This document shows, in pieces, positions 25,996 to 37,704 of a stretch of 64,000 nt of DNA (positions are counted from its first letter, which is position 1; each line of letters starts with the position of its first letter). Under the pieces are notes generated by a model. That model was given only the letters and a program-made list of their open reading frames with translations. It was not told the origin of the DNA and made no database searches. Source of the stretch: Pelagibacteraceae bacterium AG-470-G21 (lineage in GTDB: Bacteria > Pseudomonadota > Alphaproteobacteria > Pelagibacterales > Pelagibacteraceae); the NCBI GenBank assembly GCA_003211555.1, contig QCSH01000003.1, positions 1 to 64,000 on the forward strand. Reading direction: 5' to 3'. A program made the position numbers and the translations under genes.

Positions 25996-27944
25996 TACGC
26001 TAAACTTGTATCTCCATTGTTAAACTGCTCTCTTAATTTATGCCTATCAATAATTTTTTTAATTAACTTACTTGCAAGTGGTGCAGCTGCCTTACTTCCA
26101 GATCCACCATGTTCAATAAGCACACTTATTGAATATCTTGGATCTCTGTAAGGAGCAAATGCTATATATAAAGCATGGTCTCTTTTTTTATACTCAATCT
26201 GTTCAGTATCCAAATCTAATTCTCTATCAAGTTCAGTTATTCGTCTTACTTGAGATGTTCCAGTTTTTCCTGCAAATTGATATTTTGGATCATCATAACG
26301 GGATCTAAAAGATGTTCCGTATCTTTCATTTGTGGAACCAAACATTGCATCCAAAACAAAATTTATATTCGACTTTTTGTGATACATTCGTTGATAATAG
26401 GATATATCAATGTCGTCTAAGTAGTTTCGCTCATGAAATGGATAATTTGATTGACCTAATTTAATTTTATTAATTACATCTTGATAGTTTATTGTGTCAT
26501 CTTTTAAAATATGAGGTTTTATTTTATACCCTCCATTAGCCATTTGAGCTGTCATCAAACAAAGTTGGAGGGGTGTAGTTTGAATATAACCTTGACCAAT
26601 TCCATTAATGACTGTTTCTCCCAAATACCAACTCTGCTCTAAAGCATTTCTTTTCCATTTTGTGTTAGGGACTAATCCATTTTTTTCATCGTTATAAATA
26701 TCTCCAAGAACATGAGATCCAAGACCATATCTTTTTGCAATAGTCGATAATCTATCCACACCAAGTAATCTTGCCATTTCGTAAAAATAAATATCACAGG
26801 ATTGCTTTATTGCGTTTCTCAATTTCATATAGCCATGACCTTCTTTTTTCCAGCAGTGATATTTAACTCCATAAAGTTCATAAGGATGTTTGTGTCCTTT
26901 ACATCTAACTATTTTTTCAGGATCTAATATTCCATATTCTAAAGCAGCCAAAGCAACTAAAGGCTTAAAAGTGGACCCAGGTGAGTAGAGACCTGCAATA
27001 GACTTATTTACCAGTGGTTTTAAGGGATTTTCTCTTATTTCTTTCCAATCCTTTTGATTAATTCCATGCGTAAATTTGTTTGGATCATAAGTTGGAGATG
27101 AGGCCATAGCAACAACCTCTCCTGTATAAATATCCATAGCACATATTGAGCCTGCTTTTCCCTTTAATAATTCTTGAGCGTATTTTTGAATTTCAATATC
27201 TATAGTTAAATTAATTTTACTACCTTGTAATTCTTTTATGTAATCGATTTGACTAATTCTTTTTCCTGAGGCATTTACTTCATATCTTTTAATTCCATAC
27301 TTACCGATCAAATGTTGTTCTTGTGAACTCTCAATTCCATATTTTCCAACTTTGAGACCTGGAACAAAGTTTTCTTTTATTTCAGGCTTTTCAATATCTT
27401 TCAAGCTAGCGTCTCCTACGTAACCGACAATATGAACCAGGTCATTCGCATATGGATAAAATCTCGATGTAGACAAAACTGGTTTTGCACCTTCTAGTTC
27501 ATGAAGATATAAATTTATTTTAGAAAATTGTTCCCATGATAAGTTGTCTGAAACGACTAAAGTATCCCACGACTTTAATCTCTCTCTTTTTTTATATAAT
27601 TTTTTTACTTGAAATTTATCTAATCCTATTAAATTTTTTATTTTAAAGACAGTTACATCAAAATCTTTAATCTCGTCTAATATTAAATGTAATTGAAACA
27701 CTCTATCATTGCTTGCCAAAACTTTATTAAAGTTGTCTAATATAATTCCTCTTTGAGGTGGTGTTTTCCATTCTCTAATTCTATTTTTATCAGATAATAT
27801 TTCGTATTTTTCTCTATCTGAAATTTGTAAGTTATATAATCTTGATGATATCCCAGCAAAAAGTAATATTTTAGCAGCTGCTAAAATAAACATTCTTCTT
27901 GTAATTACCCGCCCCTTTTCTATATTTCTTCCTCTACTCAACAT
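25995..27944 (-). CDS. mrdA: Penicillin-binding protein 2 (MrdA), elongasome transpeptidase
   Basis: A 649-residue class B PBP: short cytoplasmic tail, membrane anchor near 16-36 (RMFILAAAKILLFAGISSRLY), pedestal domain, then the transpeptidase domain. Its active-site motifs are SPGSTFK (SxxK), SCD (second motif, in KQSCDIYFYEMA) and KTGT (GKTGTSQV). It cross-links glycan strands made by RodA during lateral wall growth. Length is normal. It overlaps mreD by 11 bases and rodA by one base. Confidence 0.95.
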   Translation of the reverse strand: MLSRGRNIEKGRVITRRMFILAAAKILLFAGISSRLYNLQISDREKYEILSDKNRIREWKTPPQRGIILDNFNKVLASNDRVFQLHLILDEIKDFDVTVFKIKNLIGLDKFQVKKLYKKRERLKSWDTLVVSDNLSWEQFSKINLYLHELEGAKPVLSTSRFYPYANDLVHIVGYVGDASLKDIEKPEIKENFVPGLKVGKYGIESSQEQHLIGKYGIKRYEVNASGKRISQIDYIKELQGSKINLTIDIEIQKYAQELLKGKAGSICAMDIYTGEVVAMASSPTYDPNKFTHGINQKDWKEIRENPLKPLVNKSIAGLYSPGSTFKPLVALAALEYGILDPEKIVRCKGHKHPYELYGVKYHCWKKEGHGYMKLRNAIKQSCDIYFYEMARLLGVDRLSTIAKRYGLGSHVLGDIYNDEKNGLVPNTKWKRNALEQSWYLGETVINGIGQGYIQTTPLQLCLMTAQMANGGYKIKPHILKDDTINYQDVINKIKLGQSNYPFHERNYLDDIDISYYQRMYHKKSNINFVLDAMFGSTNERYGTSFRSRYDDPKYQFAGKTGTSQVRRITELDRELDLDTEQIEYKKRDHALYIAFAPYRDPRYSISVLIEHGGSGSKAAAPLASKLIKKIIDRHKLREQFNNGDTSLA

Positions 27945-28455
27945 TTTCTTGCCTTAAACCTAATAAATAAATTTGATTAAATATTTTTGCAACTAATGGA
28001 TAAACTAAAAATGAAAAAAATGCTGTAGACATCAAAGTTCCATATTTAATATTTCCATCGAAAAAGGCGGACAGTAATGTGAAATGAATTGAGCTTACAA
28101 TTAGTATGGCAACCAAAAATAAAACCCAATCATAAATTAAATTTGGAACTAACGTTCTAGTCCTAAAAAATGACGCAATAACACATAACAAAAGATAATT
28201 GATAGAAGATATTCCAATAGGCAAATTTTGAACAACATCATTTATTATACCTGCAAAAAAGATCAGTCCATAACCTAACATGTCAGGTTTTCTCAAGACC
28301 CAATAAAAAACAATCAAATGTATGAAATTAAAAGTTATATTTATTTTAAAAACCTGAAGCGGTGATGAATAACCTGTTAGTGCAAAGAAAAATAATAATA
28401 TGATTGGAAAACCATTTAATAAAAATTGATAAAATTTAATATTACCTTTCGCCAT
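27934..28455 (-). CDS. mreD: Rod shape-determining protein MreD
   Basis: This 173-residue protein is almost entirely hydrophobic, with about five helices and the family-like GYGLIFFAGIINDVVQNLPIGISSINYLLLC stretch. MreD is the membrane scaffold partner of MreC and PBP2. It lies one base downstream of mreC and overlaps mrdA, as in the conserved mreBCD-mrdA-rodA order, which carries most of the weight since MreD sequences diverge strongly. Confidence 0.88.
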   Translation of the reverse strand: MAKGNIKFYQFLLNGFPIILLFFFALTGYSSPLQVFKINITFNFIHLIVFYWVLRKPDMLGYGLIFFAGIINDVVQNLPIGISSINYLLLCVIASFFRTRTLVPNLIYDWVLFLVAILIVSSIHFTLLSAFFDGNIKYGTLMSTAFFSFLVYPLVAKIFNQIYLLGLRQENVE

Positions 28456-28456
28456 T

Positions 28457-29293
28457 TTACTTATTTACCTGAACATAATTTAATTGATTAAAATTACTAA
28501 AAAAATTTACGTATTTCTTATCTTCTTTAAAAACTATTTTCCCAACAGGAATAGAGGCTGGTATGATACCGTCCGAACCAGATGTATATACAATTTCATT
28601 TTCTTTAATTTCATTAATCTTTGGCAAATACTCTAATTCTGCATATTGGTCATTCCCATAACCTGATAGTATTGCATTAATTCCACTCGGCTCAATAATT
28701 ATAGGAATTTTGCTATTTAAATCACTCGCTAGCAATACTCTAGAGCTCAAGAAGTTAACATTAACAACTTTTCCAATATAATATAACCTGTCTTTTACTG
28801 CTGACCCTAATTTAACTCCATTTTTCTGACCCTTATTGATTATTATTGATTTAAGATACGGGCTTTGTTTGTCGAGTAAAATTTTTGTCAACATATAATT
28901 AGTTGAAAATATATCTCTTTCCTCAATCAATTTTTTTAAAAAAGCATTCTCTGATTTATAATAATCAACTTCTTTTTTTAATGAGTCTAAATCTAGATCT
29001 TTATCTCTAAGGATTGAAAATTCTTCATACATATTCATATGGTCTTGATACAAATAATATTTATCTTTTACATATTTAAAAGGGCTTGATACGACATATG
29101 ATCCTCTAAAAATTACATCTTTAGTAAATGATCTAAACTGATCAATAGGACCTGTTTTAAAATACTCTAAAGATAAAACTAAAATTGAAATTACTAAAAG
29201 TGTAAATAAAGAAAATTTTTGACGATTGCCTTTTTTTAAGAAAGCAGATCGAATAGCAATTATAAAGTCGTCTCTACTCGATTCTGTTGACAT
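28457..29293 (-). CDS. mreC: Rod shape-determining protein MreC
   Basis: A 278-residue bitopic protein with a cytoplasmic N-terminus, one membrane helix (about 27-46, FSLFTLLVISILVLSLEYF region) and a coiled coil (about 90-122, including LKKEVDYYKSENAFLKKLIEER). Two small beta-barrel domains follow (ILLDKQSPYLKSIIINKGQKNGVKLGSAV; IVYTSGSDGIIPASIPVGKIV), as in MreC. It organises the elongasome in the periplasm. It follows mreB by 5 bases. Confidence 0.93.
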   Translation of the reverse strand: MSTESSRDDFIIAIRSAFLKKGNRQKFSLFTLLVISILVLSLEYFKTGPIDQFRSFTKDVIFRGSYVVSSPFKYVKDKYYLYQDHMNMYEEFSILRDKDLDLDSLKKEVDYYKSENAFLKKLIEERDIFSTNYMLTKILLDKQSPYLKSIIINKGQKNGVKLGSAVKDRLYYIGKVVNVNFLSSRVLLASDLNSKIPIIIEPSGINAILSGYGNDQYAELEYLPKINEIKENEIVYTSGSDGIIPASIPVGKIVFKEDKKYVNFFSNFNQLNYVQVNK

Positions 29294-29298
29294 AATAT

Positions 29299-30333
<1,035 letters not shown>

Positions 30334-31907
30334 TTATATTCCTTTCACTTTTTGGTGTTTGATATTTTGAGAAGGTGCTTTTTTCTCACGTTTTATGAGC
30401 ATTTTATTCAATGCATTCAAATAAGCATTAGCTGACGCAACTAAAGTATCGGTATCTGCAGACTGGCCAACCGTTGTTCTATCGTTTTCCTCTATTTTAA
30501 CACTGACCGTTGCTTGAGCATCTGTTCCTTCAGTTACAGCATGAACTTGATATAGAGACAATTTTACATCATGTGGGAAAAGTTTTTTAATGCACTTAAA
30601 AATCGCATCAACTGGACCATCGCCGGTTTCTATAGTTTTTTTAACATCACCATAAACATCAAGTGTCATCTCAGCTCTTTGAGGTTCGCCGGTTCCAGCA
30701 AAAACCTTTAACGATTTTAAGTTAATAGCATTAATTTTATTATCAACAATTAAACTATCATCAACTAATGCAACAATATCTTCATCATAAATATGTTTTT
30801 TTTGTCAGCTAAAACTTTAAACTTTCCAAATGCAATTTGTATTATATCATCTGTCAGATCTGAATAACCTAAGTCACTTAATTTATCTTTAAATGCATGT
30901 CTTCCTGAATGTTTTCCCATTACAAGGGAAGTTTTTTTTACTCCAACACTTTCGGGAGTCATAATTTCGTAAGTTTCTCTGTTTTTTAACATTCCATCTT
31001 GATGAATTCCAGACTCGTGGGCAAATGCATTCTTGCCAACAATTGCTTTATTAAATTGAACAGGAAATCCTGTTGCGTTAGAAACTATTTTTGATGCTTT
31101 GCTTATCAACTCTGTTTTAATTCCAGTATCATAAGGCATTAAGTCATTTCTTGTCTTGATTGCCATGACAATTTCTTCAAGAGCTGCATTTCCTGCTCTT
31201 TCACCAATTCCATTAATTGTACATTCTATCTGTCTTACACCCTCTGAAACACCTGCTAGAGCATTTGCTACAGCTAAACCAAGGTCATTGTGACAGTGTG
31301 CAGATAAAATAGCCTTATCTATATTAGGAACATTATTTTTTAGATGTTTAATTGTTTTTGCAAACTCTTCAGGAATTGAATACCCTACTGTATCTGGAAT
31401 ATTGATTGTTTTAGCTCCACATTTTATCGCTAATTCTACAGTTTTGCACATAAAGTCTAAATCTGTTCTTGTTCCATCCTCACATGACCATTCAACATCA
31501 TCTGTAAAATTACGTGCATAAGTAACACTTTCCTTTATTGCTTCTAATACTTGTTCATTTGTCATCTCAAGCTTATGTTTCATATGTAGTGGGCTTGTCG
31601 ATATGAAAGTATGAATTCTAAATCTTTCAGAATGTTTTAAAGACTCGTGACAAGCATCAATATCCTTTTTTAGTGCCCTAGATAATCCGCAAGGAATTGA
31701 ATTTTTCATAATTTTGCTAATTTCAGATACGGCCTCAAAGTCTCCAGGTGAGGCAATTGGAAATCCTGCCTCAACAATATCAATTCCCATCTCATCAAAT
31801 ATTCTTGAGATCTGTATTTTCTCCTCTACACTCATAGATGCTCCTGGTGATTGCTCTCCATCACGCATTGTTGTGTCGAAAATAAACAATTTTTCTCTAT
31901 CTGGCAT
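30334..31907 (-). CDS. leuA: 2-isopropylmalate synthase LeuA, interrupted by a one-base frameshift
   Basis: LeuA condenses acetyl-CoA with 2-oxoisovalerate, the first step of leucine synthesis. The N-terminal TIM barrel starts at MPDREKLFIFDTTMRDGEQSPG (ATG 31907) and runs with HCHNDLG, NGIGERAGNAALEE and GIHQDGM motifs to KFKVLADKK. There, at the A8 run at 30796-30803, the frame shifts. The frame reading from the other side gives HIYDEDIVALVDDSL, then the regulatory domain (GTGEPQRAEMTLDVYG; GDGPVDAIFKCIKKLFP; HAVTEGTDAQATVSVKI) to 30334. One extra A would give an uninterrupted protein of 524 residues. As written, the first part ends after NIFMMKILLH. No other damage is visible. It follows ilvC in the ilv-leu run. 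Confidence 0.9.
30796..30803 (-). other. A8 frameshift site in leuA (A_AAA_AAC slippery heptamer)
   Basis: In the leuA reading direction the codons read GAC AAA AAA AAC, so the run ends in an in-phase A_AAA_AAC, a heptamer known to support -1 ribosomal frameshifting. A -1 shift here, or one added A by polymerase slippage, restores the downstream LeuA frame. A GGAAAG lies about 20 bases upstream; no obvious downstream stem is seen. A base-calling error in the homopolymer is the plain alternative. Confidence 0.75.
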
Positions 31908-31989
31908 AAATATTTTATTTGCGAGATAATACATGCTCTCGCCTAGATTGCAAAATAAATAAGGTGTTTTGGGTCCTTACAGATATTTT

Positions 31990-33027
<1,038 letters not shown>

Positions 33028-33576
33028 TTATTTAAATGTGTCAGCTCCTCTTGTCATGGCAACTGCACCTGTTCTAGAAACACTTACCAATCCATATTTT
33101 TTTAAATCTTTTGACATTTTATCTATTTCTCTTCTTAAAGCTGTTACCTGTATAACATTAGATTTATCGGTTGTGTCTAATACAATAGGATTATATTTCT
33201 TACAAGCTTTAATAGCACTTGTTAATTTAGATTGAGTTCCAACTAGCTTAAATAAAGCCATCTCTTTAAATATAACTGCTTTATCCTCTCTTTTAAAATC
33301 TGCAACTTTATGAACCGGTACTAATTTTTTTAATTGTAATTTTATTTGATTAACAACTTGTGGGGTTCCAGTTGTCACTATTGTAATTCTTGAAATATTT
33401 AACTTTTCATCTACCTGTGCGACAGCGAGTGACTCAATATTATAACCTCTACCGGAGAAGAGACCAACAACTCGAGCTAATACACCAGACTCATTATCTA
33501 CCCAGACAACAATGATATGAGTATCAAGCTTTTCCTTTAAATTGGATAGGCTATATGCAGATTTTGAATTTGGCAT
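33028..33576 (-). CDS. ilvN: Acetolactate synthase small (regulatory) subunit
   Basis: A 182-residue regulatory subunit (IlvH/IlvN type) with an N-terminal ACT domain (THIIVVWVDNESGVLARVVGLFSGRGYNIESLAVA, about 18-52) and a C-terminal ACT-like domain (REDKAVIFKEMALFKLV; NPIVLDTTDKSNVIQVTA). It activates the catalytic subunit and confers valine feedback inhibition. Its ATG overlaps the stop codon of the large-subunit gene in a TAATG junction (33574-33578), the expected tight coupling for a two-subunit enzyme. Confidence 0.95.
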   Translation of the reverse strand: MPNSKSAYSLSNLKEKLDTHIIVVWVDNESGVLARVVGLFSGRGYNIESLAVAQVDEKLNISRITIVTTGTPQVVNQIKLQLKKLVPVHKVADFKREDKAVIFKEMALFKLVGTQSKLTSAIKACKKYNPIVLDTTDKSNVIQVTALRREIDKMSKDLKKYGLVSVSRTGAVAMTRGADTFK

Positions 33577-35342
33577 TAAACTAGAGACTTGCCTTTACCC
33601 GTAATCTTCTTATTTTCTTGATCTTTTGGGCCTAAAATCATTTGATTATGAGGTTTTCCCGAAGGTATCATTGGGAAACAATTTTCAACTTTATCAACCA
33701 TACAGTCAAAAATAACCGGTTTATCTGTATTAAGCATTTCAATTATTTTATCGTCTAATTCTTCTGGTCTTTTAGCTCTTATGCCTACACAATTATAAGC
33801 TTCTGCTAATTTTACAAAATCTGGTAGAGCTGCTGTATAACTTTCTGAGTAATTCTTGTCGTGTAAAAGCTCTTGCCATTGTCTGACCATTCCCATGTAT
33901 TCATTGTTAAGTATAAATATTTTAATTGGTAAACTATATTGAACTGCAGTTGACATTTCTTGCAGTGTCATAAGGACAGATGCTTCACCGGCAATATCAA
34001 TTACCAATTTTTTTGGATGAGCCACTTGTACGCCAACTGCTGCTGGTAAACCGTAACCCATTGTTCCTAAGCCTCCAGAAGTCATCCAACGATTTGGTTT
34101 ATTAAATTTATAGTGTTGTGCTGCCCACATTTGATGCTGGCCTACTTCAGTAGTTATATAAGAATCTTTATCTTTTGTTAATTCATATAGTCTCTCAATT
34201 GCAAATTGTGGTTTTATAGTTTCTTCACTTGCAATGTAATCAAGTGATTTTATTGATCTCCATTTCTGAATTTTTTCCCACCACTTAGAAGTTTTTTGTT
34301 TATTTGATTTTAAAAATTTTGATTTATTTTTTTTCAATTTATTTAAAGTTAATGATAGTACTGATTTTACATCTCCTACAATAGCAAGATCGACTTTAAC
34401 ATTTTTATTTATTGATGACGGATCAATATCAATATGCACTTTTTTTGATTTTGGAGAGAATTCATCTAACTTACCTGTAATTCTATCATCAAATCTTGCA
34501 CCTATATTTATCATGAGATCGCAATCGTGCATTGCATTATTTGCTTCGTATGTCCCATGCATTCCTAGCATTCCTAAAAATTGATTATCGTCTCCTGGAA
34601 AAGAACCTAAGCCCTGTAAGGTTGAAGTAATTGGAAAGCCGGTTGCATAAACGAGTTCTTTTAATAATTCACTTGCTTTTGGCCCAGAATTTATAACCCC
34701 TCCACCAGTATAAAAAATTGGTTTAGAAGATTTGCTCATTAAATCTATAAGTTGATCTATATTATCTTGTTTAAAATAATTGTGAGACTTGCCATTCGTC
34801 TTAGGTTTTTTCAAAGGTTTTTTATAAATTGTTTTTTGAAATTGAATATCTTTTGGAATATCGACCAATACTGGTCCTGGCCGTCCTGTTGTGGCGACCT
34901 CAAAAGCTTTGTGAATTATATTTGCTAAATCATTTATATCTTTAACAAGCCAATTATGTTTTGTGCATGGTCTTGTAATACCAGTGGTATCACATTCTTG
35001 AAAGGCATCAGTGCCAATTAAATGAGTTGGTACCTGACCTGAGATACATACCAAAGGAATAGAGTCCATGTATGCGTCTGTTAATGCTGTAACAACATTT
35101 GTGGCACCTGGTCCTGAAGTAACTAAGACAACACCTGGTTTTCCTGATGATCTAGCATAACCTTCAGCAGCATGACCAGCTCCCTGCTCATGTCTTACTA
35201 GTATGTGTTTAATTGATTTAAAATTTTGTAGTTCGTCATAAATTGGAAGGACAGCTCCTCCTGGGTAGCCAAATATATGCTCGACATTTTGGTCCTCCAT
35301 ACATTTAAATACAATTTCGGCTCCTGAATATAATTTTGGCAT
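33576..35342 (-). CDS. ilvB: Acetolactate synthase large (catalytic) subunit
   Basis: A 588-residue thiamine diphosphate and FAD-dependent enzyme making acetolactate or acetohydroxybutyrate. The N-terminal Pyr domain has IFGYPGGAVLPIYDEL and RHEQGAGHAAEGYARSSGKPGV with the catalytic Glu. The central domain has GGGVINSG and INIGARFDDRITGKL. The PP domain has GGLGTMGYGLPAAVG, VIDIAGEASVLMTLQEMSTA and LNNEYMGMVRQWQ. Note that the usual GDGS or GDAS cofactor motif reads GEAS here; the TPP/Mg motif is often GDGSF-like, so this Glu is worth checking. The gene heads the ilvB-ilvN-ilvC-leuA run. Only 41 bases separate it from miaA, leaving no room for a peptide-type attenuator. Confidence 0.96.
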   Translation of the reverse strand: MPKLYSGAEIVFKCMEDQNVEHIFGYPGGAVLPIYDELQNFKSIKHILVRHEQGAGHAAEGYARSSGKPGVVLVTSGPGATNVVTALTDAYMDSIPLVCISGQVPTHLIGTDAFQECDTTGITRPCTKHNWLVKDINDLANIIHKAFEVATTGRPGPVLVDIPKDIQFQKTIYKKPLKKPKTNGKSHNYFKQDNIDQLIDLMSKSSKPIFYTGGGVINSGPKASELLKELVYATGFPITSTLQGLGSFPGDDNQFLGMLGMHGTYEANNAMHDCDLMINIGARFDDRITGKLDEFSPKSKKVHIDIDPSSINKNVKVDLAIVGDVKSVLSLTLNKLKKNKSKFLKSNKQKTSKWWEKIQKWRSIKSLDYIASEETIKPQFAIERLYELTKDKDSYITTEVGQHQMWAAQHYKFNKPNRWMTSGGLGTMGYGLPAAVGVQVAHPKKLVIDIAGEASVLMTLQEMSTAVQYSLPIKIFILNNEYMGMVRQWQELLHDKNYSESYTAALPDFVKLAEAYNCVGIRAKRPEELDDKIIEMLNTDKPVIFDCMVDKVENCFPMIPSGKPHNQMILGPKDQENKKITGKGKSLV

Positions 35343-35383
35343 TCAGACAATCTAGCTGAAGTTGTGCTCTCAGGTCAAGTCTA

Positions 35384-36304
35384 CTATGCGTATTTCGCAA
35401 ATTTTTTTATAAAAGTTTTCAAGTCTGAATATTTTATTTTTTGCCATTCAGACATTTGTCCTCTCGACCATGTTAACTGTCTTTTGGCATATTGTCTTGT
35501 TTTTATAGATATTTTCTCTTTTAAATCTTTTAGACTTATCTTTTTATTTAAGTAATCCTTAATTTCGATAAGACCGATAACCTTGTTTGATGATAAATCT
35601 TTACTAATTTTTAGTTTATTAAACCGATCAGCCTCTATAATTGCTCCTTCTTTTATCATTGCATCTGTTCTTTTTGATATTTGTTTTAAAAGTTCTGTCC
35701 TTGGATAATCAATATAAAGTTTTACAAATTCATTCTTTTTGAAATCTGGAGAAGTACCTTTATACCAATCAAACAATGATTTTTTTGTAAATTTTTTTAC
35801 CTCAAATGCTCTAATAGTTCTTTGACTATCGTTTTTATTGATCATATTTTTTGAAATAGGGTCTAATTTTATAAGTTCAGAATAAAATTTATTTTGTCCA
35901 ATTTTAATATGCTTCTGTCTTATTTTATTTCGTATAGAGATTGGTGCATTTGGAATTTTCACAATACCATCTATCAAGGCTTTAAAATATAAACCAGTTC
36001 CTCCAACTAAAATTGGTACTTTATTTTTTTTTTTAATATTAAAAATTTTTATCTTTGAATCTTTTAACCAATCACCCACAGAGTAATTTTCTTTAACACT
36101 TTTATACCCATATAAATGATGTTTTATTTTATTTGTATCTTTTAAATTTGGTCTAGCTGTTAGTATTTTCAACTCTTTAAATACTTGCATACTATCAGCA
36201 TTGATTATTTCTCCATTAATATTTTTTGCAAGAGAAATAGCAAACTTAGATTTACCTGATGCTGTTGGTCCAGAAATAAGTATAATTTTGGACTTTAAGT
36301 CCAT
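35384..36304 (-). CDS. miaA: tRNA dimethylallyltransferase MiaA
   Basis: A 306-residue enzyme that adds the isopentenyl group to A37 of tRNAs reading UNN codons. The P-loop ILISGPTASGKSKFAI (about 7-22) is followed by EIINADSMQVF, LVGGTGLYFKALIDG, NDSQRTIRAFEV and RQYAKRQLTWSR, all standard. Its start overlaps the degP-type stop as TAATG (36302-36306). Its substrate dimethylallyl diphosphate comes from the isoprenoid pathway whose genes (dxs, ispA) are also in this window. Confidence 0.95.
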   Translation of the reverse strand: MDLKSKIILISGPTASGKSKFAISLAKNINGEIINADSMQVFKELKILTARPNLKDTNKIKHHLYGYKSVKENYSVGDWLKDSKIKIFNIKKKNKVPILVGGTGLYFKALIDGIVKIPNAPISIRNKIRQKHIKIGQNKFYSELIKLDPISKNMINKNDSQRTIRAFEVKKFTKKSLFDWYKGTSPDFKKNEFVKLYIDYPRTELLKQISKRTDAMIKEGAIIEADRFNKLKISKDLSSNKVIGLIEIKDYLNKKISLKDLKEKISIKTRQYAKRQLTWSRGQMSEWQKIKYSDLKTFIKKFAKYA

Positions 36305-37704
36305 TAATTTAACTTAACACCTATGTATCTTCTTTGATTATTATTATTGTAAATAGCAATCAATAAACTCTTTTCAGTTCCTTTAAGAGCAAGTTTTACG
36401 ATATTATCTAAATCTCCAATTGTGTTAATTTTCTTTTTTTGCGCTTCTACAATAATATTATTTACTTGAAGGTAATTAATCGGACTATCTTTTTCAATCT
36501 GTGTTATCACAAGTCCTGTCGTATTTTTTGGTAGATTTCTATCTCTGATGTCATCCTTAGTTAGTAATCTAACTTTAATTTTTAAACCTTCTATCTCATC
36601 CTCTTTCGGTTTTTCTGTAACCAATCCTTGTGAAAAATCTTCAGATGTTTCTAGTCTTCCCAAGATTATTTGTTTTGTAATTTCTCTTTTATTTCGCCAA
36701 ACTTTTAAATCTACTTTCTTTCCTACTTCAGTCTCTGCCACAATTCTTGGAAGTTCACTCATTTCATTAATTTTTTGACCATCAAATTCTAAAATTATAT
36801 CTCCTGCTTTTATTCCACCTTTGTCTGAGGGACTATTCTCTGCAACGCTTGCAACTAATGCTCCTCTTGGCTCATCTAATTTTTCAACATCTGCAATATC
36901 TTTTGTTACTGTTTGAATTCTTACACCAAGCCATCCTCTTTTTGTTTCTCCAAATTCAATTAATTGATTTATTACTTTTTGAGCACTATTAGATGGAATT
37001 GCAAAACCAATTCCAATTGATCCAGATTGACCAAGTATTGCGGTGTTAATACCAACTACATCTCCATCCATGTTAAATAATGGTCCTCCTGAGTTCCCTT
37101 GGTTAATTGAAGCGTCTGTTTGTATATAATCCTCATATCTAGATAAACCAATACTTCTATTTCTAGCAGATATAATTCCAGCTGTAACTGTTCCTCCTAA
37201 ACCGAATGGATTACCTATTGCTATTACCCAATCACCAATTCTTGCAGTATCTGAGTCTCCAAACTTTACTGGCGTAAATTTTTGATCTGACTCTATTTGA
37301 AGGACAGCAAGATCCATACCAGGATCTGCACCTATAACTTTTGCTTTTAAATTTTTCTCTCCATTAACTCTTACAAAAACATCCTCTGCACCTTGGATTA
37401 CATGGTTGTTTGTTATAACCAATCCTTTTTCATCAATAATGAAACCAGACCCAAGAGCACTTGTTTGTCTCTTTTGTGGAGTTCCATAATCTTTAAACAT
37501 GTCTTCAAATGGTGAACCTGGAGGAAATTCAAAAGGAAATGGATTTGATTTAGTTGTAATTGTTGTAGTTGTTGAAATATTCACAACAGACGGCATAAGT
37601 TTTTCAGCCAAATCTGCAAAAGATGCAGGCATGTTTGCTGAATTAGCAGCAAAATTGAAGTTAAAAGATAATAAAATTATGAATAAAATTTTGAGTTGTT
37701 TCAT
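36304..37704 (-). CDS. degP: Periplasmic Do-family serine protease (DegP/DegQ/MucD-like)
   Basis: After a signal peptide (MKQLKILFIILLSFNFNFAANSA) comes a trypsin-like protease domain with His (TNNHVIQGAEDV), Asp (GADPGMDLAVLQI) and Ser (INQGNSGGPLFN). A first PDZ (RGWLGVRIQTVTKDIADV; GALVASVAENSPSDKGGIKAGDIIL) and a divergent second PDZ (TTGLVITQIEKDSPINYLQV) follow. It degrades misfolded envelope proteins. The frame opens at 37719, but the ATG at 37704 fits the signal peptide and forms an ATGA overlap with the preceding stop codon. It sits downstream of hflK-hflC-DUF2065, a conserved envelope quality-control arrangement. Confidence 0.95.
   Translation of the reverse strand: MKQLKILFIILLSFNFNFAANSANMPASFADLAEKLMPSVVNISTTTTITTKSNPFPFEFPPGSPFEDMFKDYGTPQKRQTSALGSGFIIDEKGLVITNNHVIQGAEDVFVRVNGEKNLKAKVIGADPGMDLAVLQIESDQKFTPVKFGDSDTARIGDWVIAIGNPFGLGGTVTAGIISARNRSIGLSRYEDYIQTDASINQGNSGGPLFNMDGDVVGINTAILGQSGSIGIGFAIPSNSAQKVINQLIEFGETKRGWLGVRIQTVTKDIADVEKLDEPRGALVASVAENSPSDKGGIKAGDIILEFDGQKINEMSELPRIVAETEVGKKVDLKVWRNKREITKQIILGRLETSEDFSQGLVTEKPKEDEIEGLKIKVRLLTKDDIRDRNLPKNTTGLVITQIEKDSPINYLQVNNIIVEAQKKKINTIGDLDNIVKLALKGTEKSLLIAIYNNNNQRRYIGVKLN

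Noticed and set aside
30334-30669. Separate 111-residue gene downstream of leuA
   Set aside because: It is the C-terminal regulatory part of LeuA; the same frame continues upstream without a stop to the A8 site, and its Met is internal.
35343-35383. Attenuator or riboswitch in front of the ilv operon
   Set aside because: Only 41 bases separate miaA and ilvB, with no leader peptide rich in Leu/Val/Ile codons and no plausible alternating hairpins.
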